Below are positions 22,851-31,077 of a stretch of 42,488 nucleotides of DNA, one piece after another. The position numbers and the translations under genes are program-made. Below the pieces are notes generated by a model. The model was not told the DNA's origin. It was given only the letters and a program-made list of their open reading frames with translations, and made no database searches. The stretch comes from JAFNGF01 sp964567045 (lineage in GTDB: Bacteria > Planctomycetota > Phycisphaerae > Sedimentisphaerales > Anaerobacaceae). Numbering within the stretch: the stretch's first letter is position 1; every line of letters begins with the position of its first letter. The stretch spans positions 1 to 42,488 of the forward strand of contig CAZMLE010000032.1 of assembly GCA_964567045.1 (NCBI GenBank). Reading direction: 5' to 3'.

Positions 22851-22892
22851 AATTGTAAATTGACAATTGACAATTGAAAATTGAGAATTTAA
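22851..22892. repeat. AATTGNN heptamer tract upstream of the pectate lyase gene
   Basis: Six units in exact 7-bp register: AATTGTA, AATTGAC, AATTGAC, AATTGAA, AATTGAG, AATTTAA, followed by GG. It ends 13 bp before the start codon of the pectate lyase gene. Confidence 0.88.
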
Positions 22893-22905
22893 GGCAGTTA
22901 CGCGG

Positions 22906-23988
22906 ATGAAAGTGAATCGAGAAGAGTTAAGCAAAGCCCTACTTTGTTTGTTTGCCGTTGCTGCGGCATTTGCCGCAGGGTCGGCTGGTAATATTCTCGA
23001 GCGCGAACCTAAGTGGTATGGCAGTGATGAGGCGGTCCGAATCGCGGACAATGTCCTGCTCTACCAGCGCAGCACCGGCGGTTGGCCAGCTAACGTCGAT
23101 ATGCCCCGTCAGTTGACCGAAGAGCAAAAGGACAAAGTTCGCACGGCCAAGGACAGAGCCGACTCTACGCTTGACAACGGCGCCACTCATACGCACCTGC
23201 GTTACCTGGCCAGAGTGTACAACGCGACCAAGCAGGAACGCTTCAAAGAAGCCTTTCTGAAAGGTCTGGACTTTCTGCTGAAAGCTCAGTACGCCAACGG
23301 CGGCTGGCCGCAGACTTACCCTTCGCTACGCGGCTATTCCAAGTTCATCACGTTCAACGATGGTGCTATGATTGGTGCAATGACGGTGCTGCGTGACATC
23401 GCCGAGAATAAACCGCCCTATGTCTTTGTAGACGAAAATCGCCGCGAAAAGGCCGGCAGGGCGGTGCAAGAAGGCATCCAGTGCATTCTGAAGTGCCAGA
23501 TAGTCATTGCCGGCAAACCCACAGCGTGGTGTCAACAGCACGACCAGATGTCCTTCGAGCCCAGGCCCGCGCGGGCTTTTGAGCCGGCGGCTATTACCGG
23601 CTGCGAGAGCGTCGGCATCGTAGAGTTCTTGATGAGCATCGACAACCCCCGGCAGGAAATTATTGAGGCAGTTCAAAACGCCGTCGCCTGGTTCGACCAG
23701 GTCAAGCTCACGGGAATTCGTCAAGTCAGCAAGCCCGGCGAGTCTCAAGAAAGGGGTCTTGACAAGGTGGTTGTTGCCGATGCAACCGCTCCACCAATAT
23801 GGGCACGCTTCTACGAGATTGGCACCAACCGTCCCATTTTCGGCGACCGAGATGGCAAGGTCTACTACTCCATGGCCGAGATATCGGCGGAACGCCGTAC
23901 CGGTTATTCCTGGTATGGGGATTGGCCTGCGGACATCTTGCGTAAGGATTACCCGCGCTGGCGGGGAAAATGGGTCAAGGAACAATGA
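22906..23988 (+). CDS. Secreted pectate lyase, PL10 family
   Basis: 360 residues. A signal peptide (LSKALLCLFAVAAAFAAGSAG) is followed by a PL10 catalytic domain: RIADNVLLYQRSTGGWPANVDM, STLDNGATHTHLRYLARVY, KAQYANGGWPQTYP, FITFNDGAMIGAM, WCQQHDQMSFEPRPARAFEP and YSWYGDWPADIL. The enzyme cleaves polygalacturonate by beta-elimination outside the cytoplasm, using a divalent metal. This fits the sugar-acid enzymes in the neighbouring block. Its stop overlaps the start codon of the M24 peptidase (ATGA), suggesting coupled translation. Confidence 0.93.
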   Translation: MKVNREELSKALLCLFAVAAAFAAGSAGNILEREPKWYGSDEAVRIADNVLLYQRSTGGWPANVDMPRQLTEEQKDKVRTAKDRADSTLDNGATHTHLRYLARVYNATKQERFKEAFLKGLDFLLKAQYANGGWPQTYPSLRGYSKFITFNDGAMIGAMTVLRDIAENKPPYVFVDENRREKAGRAVQEGIQCILKCQIVIAGKPTAWCQQHDQMSFEPRPARAFEPAAITGCESVGIVEFLMSIDNPRQEIIEAVQNAVAWFDQVKLTGIRQVSKPGESQERGLDKVVVADATAPPIWARFYEIGTNRPIFGDRDGKVYYSMAEISAERRTGYSWYGDWPADILRKDYPRWRGKWVKEQ

Positions 23989-25064
23989 CCGGAAACTTCA
24001 TAAAAGAACGAACTAACGCAATCTGCCGCCTGCTCGATAAAAGCAAGATAGACTGTCTGATAGTGACCAAACCCGCCAACGTGACATACGCGACCGGGTT
24101 TATGGGCGACGACAGTTGGGCAATAATCACCCGACAGGGGCGGGCATACCTTGTCACCGATAGCAGGTACACCGAACAAGCCGAAGCCGAATGTCCGGAT
24201 TGCAGGATAATCCAGCGCAAACAACCGCTAAGTGAGGCCGCAGCTAAACTGATAAGAAAACTTAAATCGGTACAAACTGTGGGCGTTGAAAGGTCCACTT
24301 CAGTTGCCGATTTCGGCGCCCTAAGGAAAAATGTCAAGGCCCGGCTTAGAACGGTCTCAGATGTTATCGAATCTTTACGCAGCGTTAAGGATGCCGGCGA
24401 AATCGCAGCTATTACTGAGGCCGCTTCAATAGCGGCAAAAGCCCTGAAGCAGACAATGCCCCAGATAAAGCCTGGTATAAGCGAAAGCGAATTGGCTGGC
24501 GTGCTTGACCTTGAGATTCGCAGGCTGGGGGCAAGAATTGGCTTCGATACGATTGTTGCCTTCGGTCCAAACGCCTCGCGGCCGCATCATCAGCCGACAA
24601 CAAGGGAGCTGCGACCCGCAGACACGATACTGATAGATTTCGGGGCTAAGTACAAAGGCTATTGCTGCGATATTACCAGATGTTTTGCCGTTGGCAGGCC
24701 GACCGCCCTCTATAAAAGAGCGTACGACGTGGTTGAGCTGGCTCAGGCGGCGGCGATAAGAATGGTTAAGGCCGGGGCCCAAATGGTCAAGGTCGATGCC
24801 GCTGCAAGAGATGTGATTTGCAGCAGTGATTTGCCCGTTTATGGCCACGGCACGGGTCACGGCTTTGGCCTGGAAATCCATGAATTGCCTTTCGTCAAGC
24901 CCGAAAGCAAGGGTAGGCTAAAAGCCGGTCAGGTCCTTACAATTGAGCCGGGTATTTACATGCCCGGCAAGCTCGGCGTCCGGATAGAAGATGACATTCT
25001 TGTTACCCAGACCGGATGCCGGATTTTAACCACCGATTGTCCGCATCAGCCAATGCTTCATTAG
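23985..25064 (+). CDS. M24-family metallopeptidase (Xaa-Pro aminopeptidase-like)
   Basis: 359 residues. An N-terminal creatinase-like domain (ICRLLDKSKIDCLIVTKPAN) precedes the pita-bread catalytic domain. All five metal ligands are present: Asp218 (LIDFG), Asp229 (CCDITR), His292 (GTGHGFG), Glu321 (TIEPGIY) and Glu335 (VRIEDD). It should remove N-terminal residues before proline in the cytoplasm. ATG 23985 is chosen because it overlaps the upstream stop as ATGA and has AAGG in front; an in-frame ATG at 23970 adds five residues. The pairing with a secreted lyase is unusual functionally and may only reflect compact packing. Confidence 0.93.
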   Translation: MTGNFIKERTNAICRLLDKSKIDCLIVTKPANVTYATGFMGDDSWAIITRQGRAYLVTDSRYTEQAEAECPDCRIIQRKQPLSEAAAKLIRKLKSVQTVGVERSTSVADFGALRKNVKARLRTVSDVIESLRSVKDAGEIAAITEAASIAAKALKQTMPQIKPGISESELAGVLDLEIRRLGARIGFDTIVAFGPNASRPHHQPTTRELRPADTILIDFGAKYKGYCCDITRCFAVGRPTALYKRAYDVVELAQAAAIRMVKAGAQMVKVDAAARDVICSSDLPVYGHGTGHGFGLEIHELPFVKPESKGRLKAGQVLTIEPGIYMPGKLGVRIEDDILVTQTGCRILTTDCPHQPMLH

Positions 25065-25112
25065 GTTCAAGGTTCAAATTTTAAGCTCAAAGTTGCCGAA
25101 AAGGAGGTCAGT

Positions 25113-26372
25113 ATGAAGACAAAATGTATGTTTGCACTTCTGGCCATAGTACTGCTGGGCGGGACATCCGTCCCTGGCGGACAGGCAAATCCCCGCCTTC
25201 GCGGGGACAAGCTTGCCCCTGCGGAAGCAGGGGTACGATTCCGGAAAATCACTCTGGATAAAACCTTTCGTTCGGAAGGCGTCGCGGTGGCGGATGTCAA
25301 TCGCGATGGCAAACCAGACATTCTCGCCGGCGACGTATGGTACGCCGCACCTGACTGGAAGATGCACGAGATTCGTCCTGTCGGCCAGTACGATGGCTCA
25401 AAAGGGTATAGCCAGACCTTTGTGAACTTTGCGCAGGATGTCAATGGCGACGGCTGGGTCGATTCAATTATTATCGGTATGCCTGGAGAACCATGCCGAT
25501 GGTATGAAAACCCAAAGAACCAGCCTGGCCACTGGAAAGAGCGAATAGTCGTCAACAGTGCTTGCAATGAGACTCCGTTGTTTGCCGATCTTCTGGGCAC
25601 GGGCCGCAACGTGCTGCTTTTCGCCGTTCGCCCTGAGGGATTTATGGCCTGGTTCAGCGTCCCGAAAGACCTTGATGGTCTTTGGGATATGCACGTAATC
25701 GCTGGACCAAATGCGCCTGGAACCGATAGATACAGCCACGGCTTGGGGGTCGGCGATGTCAATGGCGACGGCCGCAACGATGTGCTGTTCACCGACGGTT
25801 GGTGGGAGGCGCCGCAAGACCGTGCCCAAACCAACTGGAAATTCCACCCGGCCAAGCTGGGTCCAGCCTGCGCGAATATGCTTGTCTACGATGTGGATGG
25901 TGATGGCGACAGCGACGTAATTACCAGTTCCGCCCACAATTACGGCATCTGGTGGTTCGAAAACAGACGACAGACGACAGACGACAGAGGACAGAGGACA
26001 GACGACAGAGGGCAGATTTCTGACTTCTGTCTTCTGTCTTCTGAATTCACGCAGCACGTGATCTTCAAGGAGTTCTCTCAGCCCCACGCGATAATCCTAA
26101 CCGATGTGAATGCAGACGGTATCAAGGATTTGGTCACCGGCAAGCGATATTTTGCGCACATGGGTAAAGACCCCGGCGGGTATGAGCCGGCGGTGCTCTA
26201 TTGGTTCGAGCTCCGCCGGGGGCAGGGGGGTAAAGTCGAGTTCATTCCGCACAAAATCGACGATGATTCCGGCGCGGGAACGCAATTTGAGGTGGCCGAT
26301 ATAAACAGGGATGGCAAACCTGATATCGCCGCATCGAACAAAAAGGGCGTGCACATCTTTCTGCAACTGTAG
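25113..26372 (+). CDS. Secreted FG-GAP/VCBS beta-propeller protein
   Basis: 419 residues. A signal peptide (MKTKCMFALLAIVLLGG) is followed by repeated calcium-binding motifs of FG-GAP/VCBS type: VADVNRDGKPDILAGDVWY, DVNGDGWVDSIIIGMP, GDVNGDGRNDVLFTDGWW, YDVDGDGDSDVITSS, TDVNADGIKDLVTGKRY and ADINRDGKPDIAASN. These form blades of a propeller, usually extracellular and involved in binding. Two repeat elements are translated in frame: hairpins at 25191-25233, just behind the signal peptide, and a 28-codon heptamer tract at 25964-26047 between two blades. Both seem tolerated, since the frame stays open. An AAAGGAGG ribosome site precedes ATG 25113. Confidence 0.9.
   Translation: MKTKCMFALLAIVLLGGTSVPGGQANPRLRGDKLAPAEAGVRFRKITLDKTFRSEGVAVADVNRDGKPDILAGDVWYAAPDWKMHEIRPVGQYDGSKGYSQTFVNFAQDVNGDGWVDSIIIGMPGEPCRWYENPKNQPGHWKERIVVNSACNETPLFADLLGTGRNVLLFAVRPEGFMAWFSVPKDLDGLWDMHVIAGPNAPGTDRYSHGLGVGDVNGDGRNDVLFTDGWWEAPQDRAQTNWKFHPAKLGPACANMLVYDVDGDGDSDVITSSAHNYGIWWFENRRQTTDDRGQRTDDRGQISDFCLLSSEFTQHVIFKEFSQPHAIILTDVNADGIKDLVTGKRYFAHMGKDPGGYEPAVLYWFELRRGQGGKVEFIPHKIDDDSGAGTQFEVADINRDGKPDIAASNKKGVHIFLQL
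25161..25233. repeat. Tandem hairpins behind the signal peptide of the VCBS gene
   Basis: Three hairpins in a row: GGGAC/GTCCC (25161-25174), CCCCGC-CTTC-GCGGGG (25191-25206) and CCCCTGC-GGAA-GCAGGGG (25216-25233). They are read in frame as NPRLRGDKLAPAEAG. The CCCCGC core is shared with the modules at 15673 and 30183. Confidence 0.85.
25964..26047. repeat. Twelve-unit CAGACGA/CAGAGGA heptamer tract in frame in a coding sequence
   Basis: Exactly twelve 7-bp units (84 bp, 28 codons): CAGACGA three times, CAGAGGA twice, CAGACGA, CAGAGGG, CAGATTT, CTGACTT, CTGTCTT twice, CTGAATT. Because the unit count is a multiple of three, the reading frame is kept. Bases 25985-26033 equal 21154-21202. Confidence 0.93.
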
Positions 26373-26377
26373 AACCC

Positions 26378-26451
26378 ACCGCAGAGAACGCCGAGACCGC
26401 AGGGGAAAAATCAGAATTAGAAGTCTCTGCGTTCTCTGCGCGCTCGGCGGT
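26378..26451. repeat. Inverted repeat of ACCGCAGAGAACGC units
   Basis: The left arm has ACCGCAGAGAACGCCGAGA and the right arm is its approximate reverse complement (CTGCGTTCTCTGCG ... CTCGGCGGT), separated by an AT-rich centre. It lies in the spacer after the VCBS gene. A related partial copy is inside the glycosyltransferase gene (12726-12751). Confidence 0.7.
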
Positions 26452-26574
26452 AAAAAGCGCCGTAAGCAGATTTCTCTTGAAATTTGGGTGATGAATTTGG
26501 TATAAATAGGTTAATTGGGCATCCAGCTCGGGCGCCCAGATATAGTTATTCTAAGTTTTTTCAGGAGGAACACT

Positions 26575-29500
26575 ATGTGTAGAAAATTCCTCATATTAAC
26601 CGTGCTGTTGGCTGTAGTTGGCGGCATTGCGCCCGTTACGCAAGCAGCTCTGATCACCGCTGTCGCCCGGCGAAATCCGGATGCCGATAGTGGCGACACA
26701 GAACCACAAATTGCCCCGAATCCACTGAATGAGGACCAACCATGCTATGTGGACAGAACCCATCAGTACAATTCTATACCGGCGTATTTAATCGGCGCCG
26801 AATATGTCATGACTGCCAATGACGATAAGAACAATTCAGCCCATGAATTGGATGTAACGTTATCGGAGGCCGTGACGGTCTACCTTTTCCTTGACAACCG
26901 CTTGCAAGGCAGCGGCCAGGGTACCGGTGGTCAGGGAGTAAATCCGGATTTATCGGGGATGCCCTGGGTAGCTGCCATGGGCTTTACCGATACTGGCGAT
27001 GACATTGGCATCGACGAAGCGGGTGACGGTGACATCGACCAGTGGTCGTCAGTGTTTTCTAAGAAGTTCCCCGCTGGGACAATTACTCTCAAGGGCCAGC
27101 CCCAGGGCTATGGTGGGAACATGTACGGCGTCGCAGCAAAAGGCCCGCAGTTAAAGGCCAAAGATCCTAATCCGGCCGCTGGCGCCGGCAGTGTGACCGT
27201 GCCTTTGTTTCAGTGGAAAGCCGGAGAGACCGCCACGTGGCATGATGTGTATGTCGGCACTAATCCAACGTTGGGCCCTGCTGATTTCAGAGTCAGGCAG
27301 ACCCTCACTACGTACTGGCATGCTCCCGGTCTTATTCCAGGAACCACTTACTATTGGCGAATAGATGAGGTTGAGGCCGACGGTACTACCATTCACACCG
27401 GCGATGTCTGGAGTTTTAAGGCTGCCACGTTGGTCGCCTACAGCCCAAGTCCGCCTGATGGTGCCAAATATATAAGCATCGATGCGGACCTTAGCTGGAC
27501 CCCAGGTATCACCGCGATTACGCACGATGTGTACTTCGGCACAAATCAAGCCGACGTAGCCAATGGGACGGGCGGCACGTTCAAAGGCAACCAGCTGGCT
27601 AAGACCTACGAGCCGGGAACCCTCACAAAGGACACCGTTTACTACTGGCGTATCGACGAAGTTGAGTTTGACAAGACTACCAAATACAAAGGTGCCGTCT
27701 GGAGCTTCAGAACCGCACCTGATATACCCATTACTGATCCTGATCTTCTGCTCTGGTGGAAGTTTGATGAGAACGCTGGCACTACCGCGCTGGATTGGTC
27801 CGGCCATGACCACCACGGAACCCTCGAGGGCAACCCGCAGTGGGTAGATGGCTTTGCAGGCGGTGCGGTGAGCTTCGGCGGCGACGGCGACCGCGTGGTC
27901 GATAATACTGCCGCGGCCTACCTGAATGGTTTGGACGCCGTGACCGTCTGTATGTGGATTAAGTCTGATGTGATCGGAACAGATAAAGGTTTCATCGACG
28001 GCGAGGAACCAGACGGCGGCGACAATGTACTAACTATGCGTTATGACGCGGCTGGTTCGAGGGGCGGTGGGACCAACGTCCTGAAGATGGCGGTCAGAGC
28101 GCCCAACGATGAGCAGCAGTTAGAGACTTCCAGCAATCTTCAGACCACTGAGTGGCAACACGTTACGATGACCTGGAGTGTTGGTCAGCAACTACAGTTT
28201 TACCTCAACGGGTTATTGCAAACCCCTCTGGTTAACGACCCGGCTATAACAGAGACCACGGCAGGCGTGACAAAGTTAATCGTTGGCCAAGGCAGCAAAG
28301 ATGCAGGCGGCGGATGGGACGGCCTGATTGACGATGTCCGCATCTACAAGAAGGTCCTGACCGCCGACGAGATTAAGCAGGCTATGAGAGGCGACCCGAC
28401 ACTTGCCTGGAACCCCAAGCCGGCTAACAAGGCGCTAACGGATGTAGAACGGGCGTTGCCGCTTACCTGGTCGCCGGGCGAAAAGGCGGCCCAGCACGAT
28501 GTCTACCTTGGCACCGACCAGACCGCGGTGGCAGATGCTACCACGGCTTCAACCGGCATATATCGAGGCAGGCAGGCCGCTGCCAACTATGCTCCGCCGG
28601 AGGGCATCCAGTGGGGCGGTGGGCCTTACTACTGGCGGATCGACGAGTACAACACCGACGGGACTATCAGCGCGGGCAGGGTCTGGAGCTTTACGGTAGC
28701 CGACTATCTCATTGTGGACGATTTTGAGGACTATACCGACGATGTTGGCAGCAGAGTATTCCAGACCTGGCGGGATGGATACGGATTCAGCGAACCCGCA
28801 CCCGGCTATCCCGGCAACGGCACCGGCTCGGCTGTGGGCTACGCGCAGCCACCGTTTGCTGAGCAGACTATAGTTCATGGCGGCAGCCAGTCGATGCCGT
28901 TAGGTTACGACAACAGCGGTACTGGCGGCAAAGCCCGTTACTCAGAGACTTTCCGAGAGTGGGCCTCGCCACAGGATTGGACCAGATACAACATTAAGGC
29001 ATTGACGCTGTACTTCTATGGTGCTCTCGCCAACGCCGCTGAACAACTGTATGTAGCGCTGGAAGATAATGCCGGGCACGTTAAAGTTGTGAACCATCCA
29101 GATATAGAAGCAGTCCAGGGAGGCGCCTGGCAGGAGTGGAACATTGAGCTGACGCAATTCAGCGGTGCCGGCGTGAACCTGAAGGCTATCAAGAAGATGT
29201 ATATTGGCCTGGGCAACCGGACCAGTCCCAAGGCTGGCGGTGCGGGCACGATATACATTGATGATATCCGAGTGTATCCGAGCAGATGCGTTCCTTCGAT
29301 TGATAAGCCGGCTGCTGACCTGAGCGGCAACTGTGTTGTTGACGCGGCTGATGTGGATATTCTGGCTAATCTGTGGCTGGATACTGGTTTCCAGGTTACG
29401 CCGGTTGATCCTGGTACTACCGGTTTGATAGCGCACTATCCGTTCGACGGCAACACCAATGATGTTGTTGGTGGCCACAATGGCACTGCCACTGGCACGC

Positions 29501-30135
29501 CGGCCTATACGACAGGTAAGGTAGGCCAGGCGATTCTGCTGGACGGTGTTGACGACTATGTCAGTGTTGATTCTGTTGGGATCAGTGGAGCAGCCGCGAG
29601 GACAGTCTCCGGCTGGGCCAAGTCAAACTCTACCGCGATGCCTGACTGGACAAACATCTTTGGCTTTACCGGTACTGACGACGCCAATCTGAGCGGTAGA
29701 AGCTTCGATATCGAGCTTCGAGGTGGACAGTTGCAGTTCTGCATCCATGTGTACGGCTGGGAGGATAACATTCTCCCGCTCGATCTGGATTGGCATCACC
29801 TCGCGGCTACGTACGATGGCACTACGATCAGATGGTACGGTGATGGCCGGTACATCAACAGTTATGAGCGTAGCGGCGCTAACGCGCTCAACACTGAGGA
29901 CACGGTGCACATGGGTAGACGTGGCGACACCGGCGAGGCCGGCAACTTCTTCCCAGGCAAGGTTGATGATGTGAAGATCTGGAACCGCGCATTGACCGGG
30001 CCTGAGATTGCATGGCTTGCCGGCTACACTTCAGTATTGTCGATACCGGCTGATTTGCGTCAGGACAATGTGATTAACTTCAAGGACTTTGCCGTATTGG
30101 CTGATTCTTGGCTTGAGCAGCTCTTGTGGCCGTAA
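26575..30135 (+). CDS. Large secreted LamG / Fn3-like protein with dockerin-like segments
   Basis: 1186 residues. Signal peptide MCRKFLILTVLLAVVGG...TQA. Repeated Fn3-like modules follow, each ending in a segment like TYYWRIDEVEADGTTIHTG (three copies: about 195-280, 285-375 and 605-690). A first LamG domain starts at LLLWWKFDENAGTTALDWSG (about 395-600). A region starting LIVDDFEDYTDDVGSRVFQTW, with YIDDIRVYPSRC at its end, resembles a carbohydrate-binding module. Then comes a dockerin-like segment (DLSGNCVVDAADVDILANLW), a second LamG domain (GLIAHYPFDGNTND ...) and a final dockerin-like half (LRQDNVINFKDFAVLADSWL, 1157-1186). It probably binds polysaccharide at the cell surface. ATG 26575 is chosen for TCAGGAGG in front and the signal peptide; an upstream in-frame ATG at 26515 lacks both. 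A terminator follows at 30224. Confidence 0.92.
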   Translation: MCRKFLILTVLLAVVGGIAPVTQAALITAVARRNPDADSGDTEPQIAPNPLNEDQPCYVDRTHQYNSIPAYLIGAEYVMTANDDKNNSAHELDVTLSEAVTVYLFLDNRLQGSGQGTGGQGVNPDLSGMPWVAAMGFTDTGDDIGIDEAGDGDIDQWSSVFSKKFPAGTITLKGQPQGYGGNMYGVAAKGPQLKAKDPNPAAGAGSVTVPLFQWKAGETATWHDVYVGTNPTLGPADFRVRQTLTTYWHAPGLIPGTTYYWRIDEVEADGTTIHTGDVWSFKAATLVAYSPSPPDGAKYISIDADLSWTPGITAITHDVYFGTNQADVANGTGGTFKGNQLAKTYEPGTLTKDTVYYWRIDEVEFDKTTKYKGAVWSFRTAPDIPITDPDLLLWWKFDENAGTTALDWSGHDHHGTLEGNPQWVDGFAGGAVSFGGDGDRVVDNTAAAYLNGLDAVTVCMWIKSDVIGTDKGFIDGEEPDGGDNVLTMRYDAAGSRGGGTNVLKMAVRAPNDEQQLETSSNLQTTEWQHVTMTWSVGQQLQFYLNGLLQTPLVNDPAITETTAGVTKLIVGQGSKDAGGGWDGLIDDVRIYKKVLTADEIKQAMRGDPTLAWNPKPANKALTDVERALPLTWSPGEKAAQHDVYLGTDQTAVADATTASTGIYRGRQAAANYAPPEGIQWGGGPYYWRIDEYNTDGTISAGRVWSFTVADYLIVDDFEDYTDDVGSRVFQTWRDGYGFSEPAPGYPGNGTGSAVGYAQPPFAEQTIVHGGSQSMPLGYDNSGTGGKARYSETFREWASPQDWTRYNIKALTLYFYGALANAAEQLYVALEDNAGHVKVVNHPDIEAVQGGAWQEWNIELTQFSGAGVNLKAIKKMYIGLGNRTSPKAGGAGTIYIDDIRVYPSRCVPSIDKPAADLSGNCVVDAADVDILANLWLDTGFQVTPVDPGTTGLIAHYPFDGNTNDVVGGHNGTATGTPAYTTGKVGQAILLDGVDDYVSVDSVGISGAAARTVSGWAKSNSTAMPDWTNIFGFTGTDDANLSGRSFDIELRGGQLQFCIHVYGWEDNILPLDLDWHHLAATYDGTTIRWYGDGRYINSYERSGANALNTEDTVHMGRRGDTGEAGNFFPGKVDDVKIWNRALTGPEIAWLAGYTSVLSIPADLRQDNVINFKDFAVLADSWLEQLLWP

Positions 30136-30154
30136 ACGTGCGGTGACTGTGAAT

Positions 30155-30208
30155 GTTTAGCCGACGCCGGCACGGCGTCTGACCCCGCAGTAAACTGCGG
30201 GGCTAAAC
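30155..30208. repeat. Three-way-junction palindromic element
   Basis: An outer stem GTTTAGCC / GGCTAAAC (30155-30162 with 30201-30208) encloses two perfect hairpins: GACGCCG-GCA-CGGCGTC (30163-30179) and CCCCGCAGT-AA-ACTGCGGGG (30183-30202). The last and the GGCTAAA arm are the same building blocks as in the enolase-like gene at 15657-15692. Confidence 0.87.
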
Positions 30209-30223
30209 CCTAGCGCCAATTCG

Positions 30224-30262
30224 GGGCCTGTTCCAGGGTGTGGGATAGGCCCTGCCTTTTTT
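30224..30262 (+). terminator. Probable intrinsic terminator after the LamG gene
   Basis: An 11-pair stem with some G-T pairs (GGGCCTGTTCC 30224-30234 with GGGATAGGCCC 30242-30252), a 7-base loop and a T-run at 30257-30262 four bases later. It lies about 90 bp after the LamG stop. Confidence 0.7.
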
Positions 30263-30348
30263 GTAGCTTTTCGGTCTTTTTGTTTTCCGACATGTTTGAC
30301 CTGGAAAATCGCGGGTTCTTCCACTCTCGAATGAGACTTTCAGCGCGG

Positions 30349-31077
30349 TCAAACCTTTCTTATCAGGCCCACCACGACAGCCGCAATCCGGCAATTAGTT
30401 GAATATATGGGCTCGTAGTTATCATTAGCCGGCTGCAGTCGAGCCTGGCCGTCCTCTCTGTAGAACCGTTTCAAGGTGGCATTTTCTCCATCGACGATGG
30501 CGATGACCAATTGGCCGTTTTCAGCAACATCGGTGCGGCGACAGATCACATAATCGCCCTGACGAATATCCTCATTGACCATGCTATCGCCTTTGACCTC
30601 AAGGCCAAATAGCTCGCCTGTGCCGAAGCAGCCAGTCAGCGACAGACGCTCAATGTTTTCGACAGCTTCCAACGGAATACCTGCCGCGATCTTGCCGCAC
30701 AGCGGTATCCCTGTTGATTCGTTATGGTTGCCAGGCCCGGTTGGGTCGCCAAGGTGGCTAAGCAGTTCCTGCGCTGGCCAAGTCAAGCTCAAAGAGCGAG
30801 CCCTGTTCGGAGAGCCTGAAAGCAGGCCTTTTCTTCGCAGCTCGACGATATGTCCGAACACGGTACTTCGGCTTATGTTTGATTCGGCTGCCAATTCGGC
30901 TATTGTCGGGGAATAGCATTGGTTCTCTCGGAAGGACGCCACTATCTTCAATAGTTGTAGCTGGCGCGGAGTCAACTGTATTGTCGGTTTTACTGCTGCC
31001 AGCCGCCAATTCCGGCTGCCAGACGGCGATGAAGTCACCGCCCGGTCCAAACTTGCACAGCGGTTCAGCTTGTCCAT
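30349..31077 (-). CDS. lexA: LexA repressor, SOS response
   Basis: 242 residues. A winged helix (LTPRQLQLLKIVASFRENQC ... ISRSTVFGHIVELRRKGLL) binds DNA. The self-cleavage site Ala132-Gly133 lies in GKIAAGIPL. The S24 catalytic pair is Ser165 (KGDSMVNEDIRQGDYV) and Lys203 (ATLKRFYR). LexA represses SOS genes and cleaves itself when RecA is activated by DNA damage. It is ~28 residues longer at the N-terminus than usual: LTPRQ normally lies within the first few residues. ATG 31077 has a weak ribosome site, while an ATG at 31093 with a better site (GAGGCAG) opens another frame, so the true start is uncertain. No other start codon occurs closer to LTPRQ. A candidate LexA box lies 101 bp upstream. 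Confidence 0.93.
   Translation of the reverse strand: MDKLNRCASLDRAVTSSPSGSRNWRLAAVKPTIQLTPRQLQLLKIVASFRENQCYSPTIAELAAESNISRSTVFGHIVELRRKGLLSGSPNRARSLSLTWPAQELLSHLGDPTGPGNHNESTGIPLCGKIAAGIPLEAVENIERLSLTGCFGTGELFGLEVKGDSMVNEDIRQGDYVICRRTDVAENGQLVIAIVDGENATLKRFYREDGQARLQPANDNYEPIYSTNCRIAAVVVGLIRKV

Larger units (their letters stand above)
22561..22905. other. 345-bp gene-free spacer with two repeat elements
   Basis: This divergent spacer between the rhomboid and pectate-lyase genes holds an imperfect ~74-bp palindrome (22661-22734) and an AATTGNN heptamer tract (22851-22892). I see no convincing coding sequence in it. Promoters for both flanking genes must lie here but I could not fix them. 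Confidence 0.7.

Noticed and set aside
23326..23985. A 219-residue frame antisense to the pectate lyase
   Set aside because: No recognisable domain, and the plus strand carries a convincing PL10 enzyme over the whole stretch.
21154..26047. CRISPR array
   Set aside because: The units are 7 bp with no spacers and occur inside coding sequences; no cas genes are present.
27151..27816. A 221-residue frame antisense to the LamG protein
   Set aside because: A composition shadow of a repeat-rich coding region with no family match.
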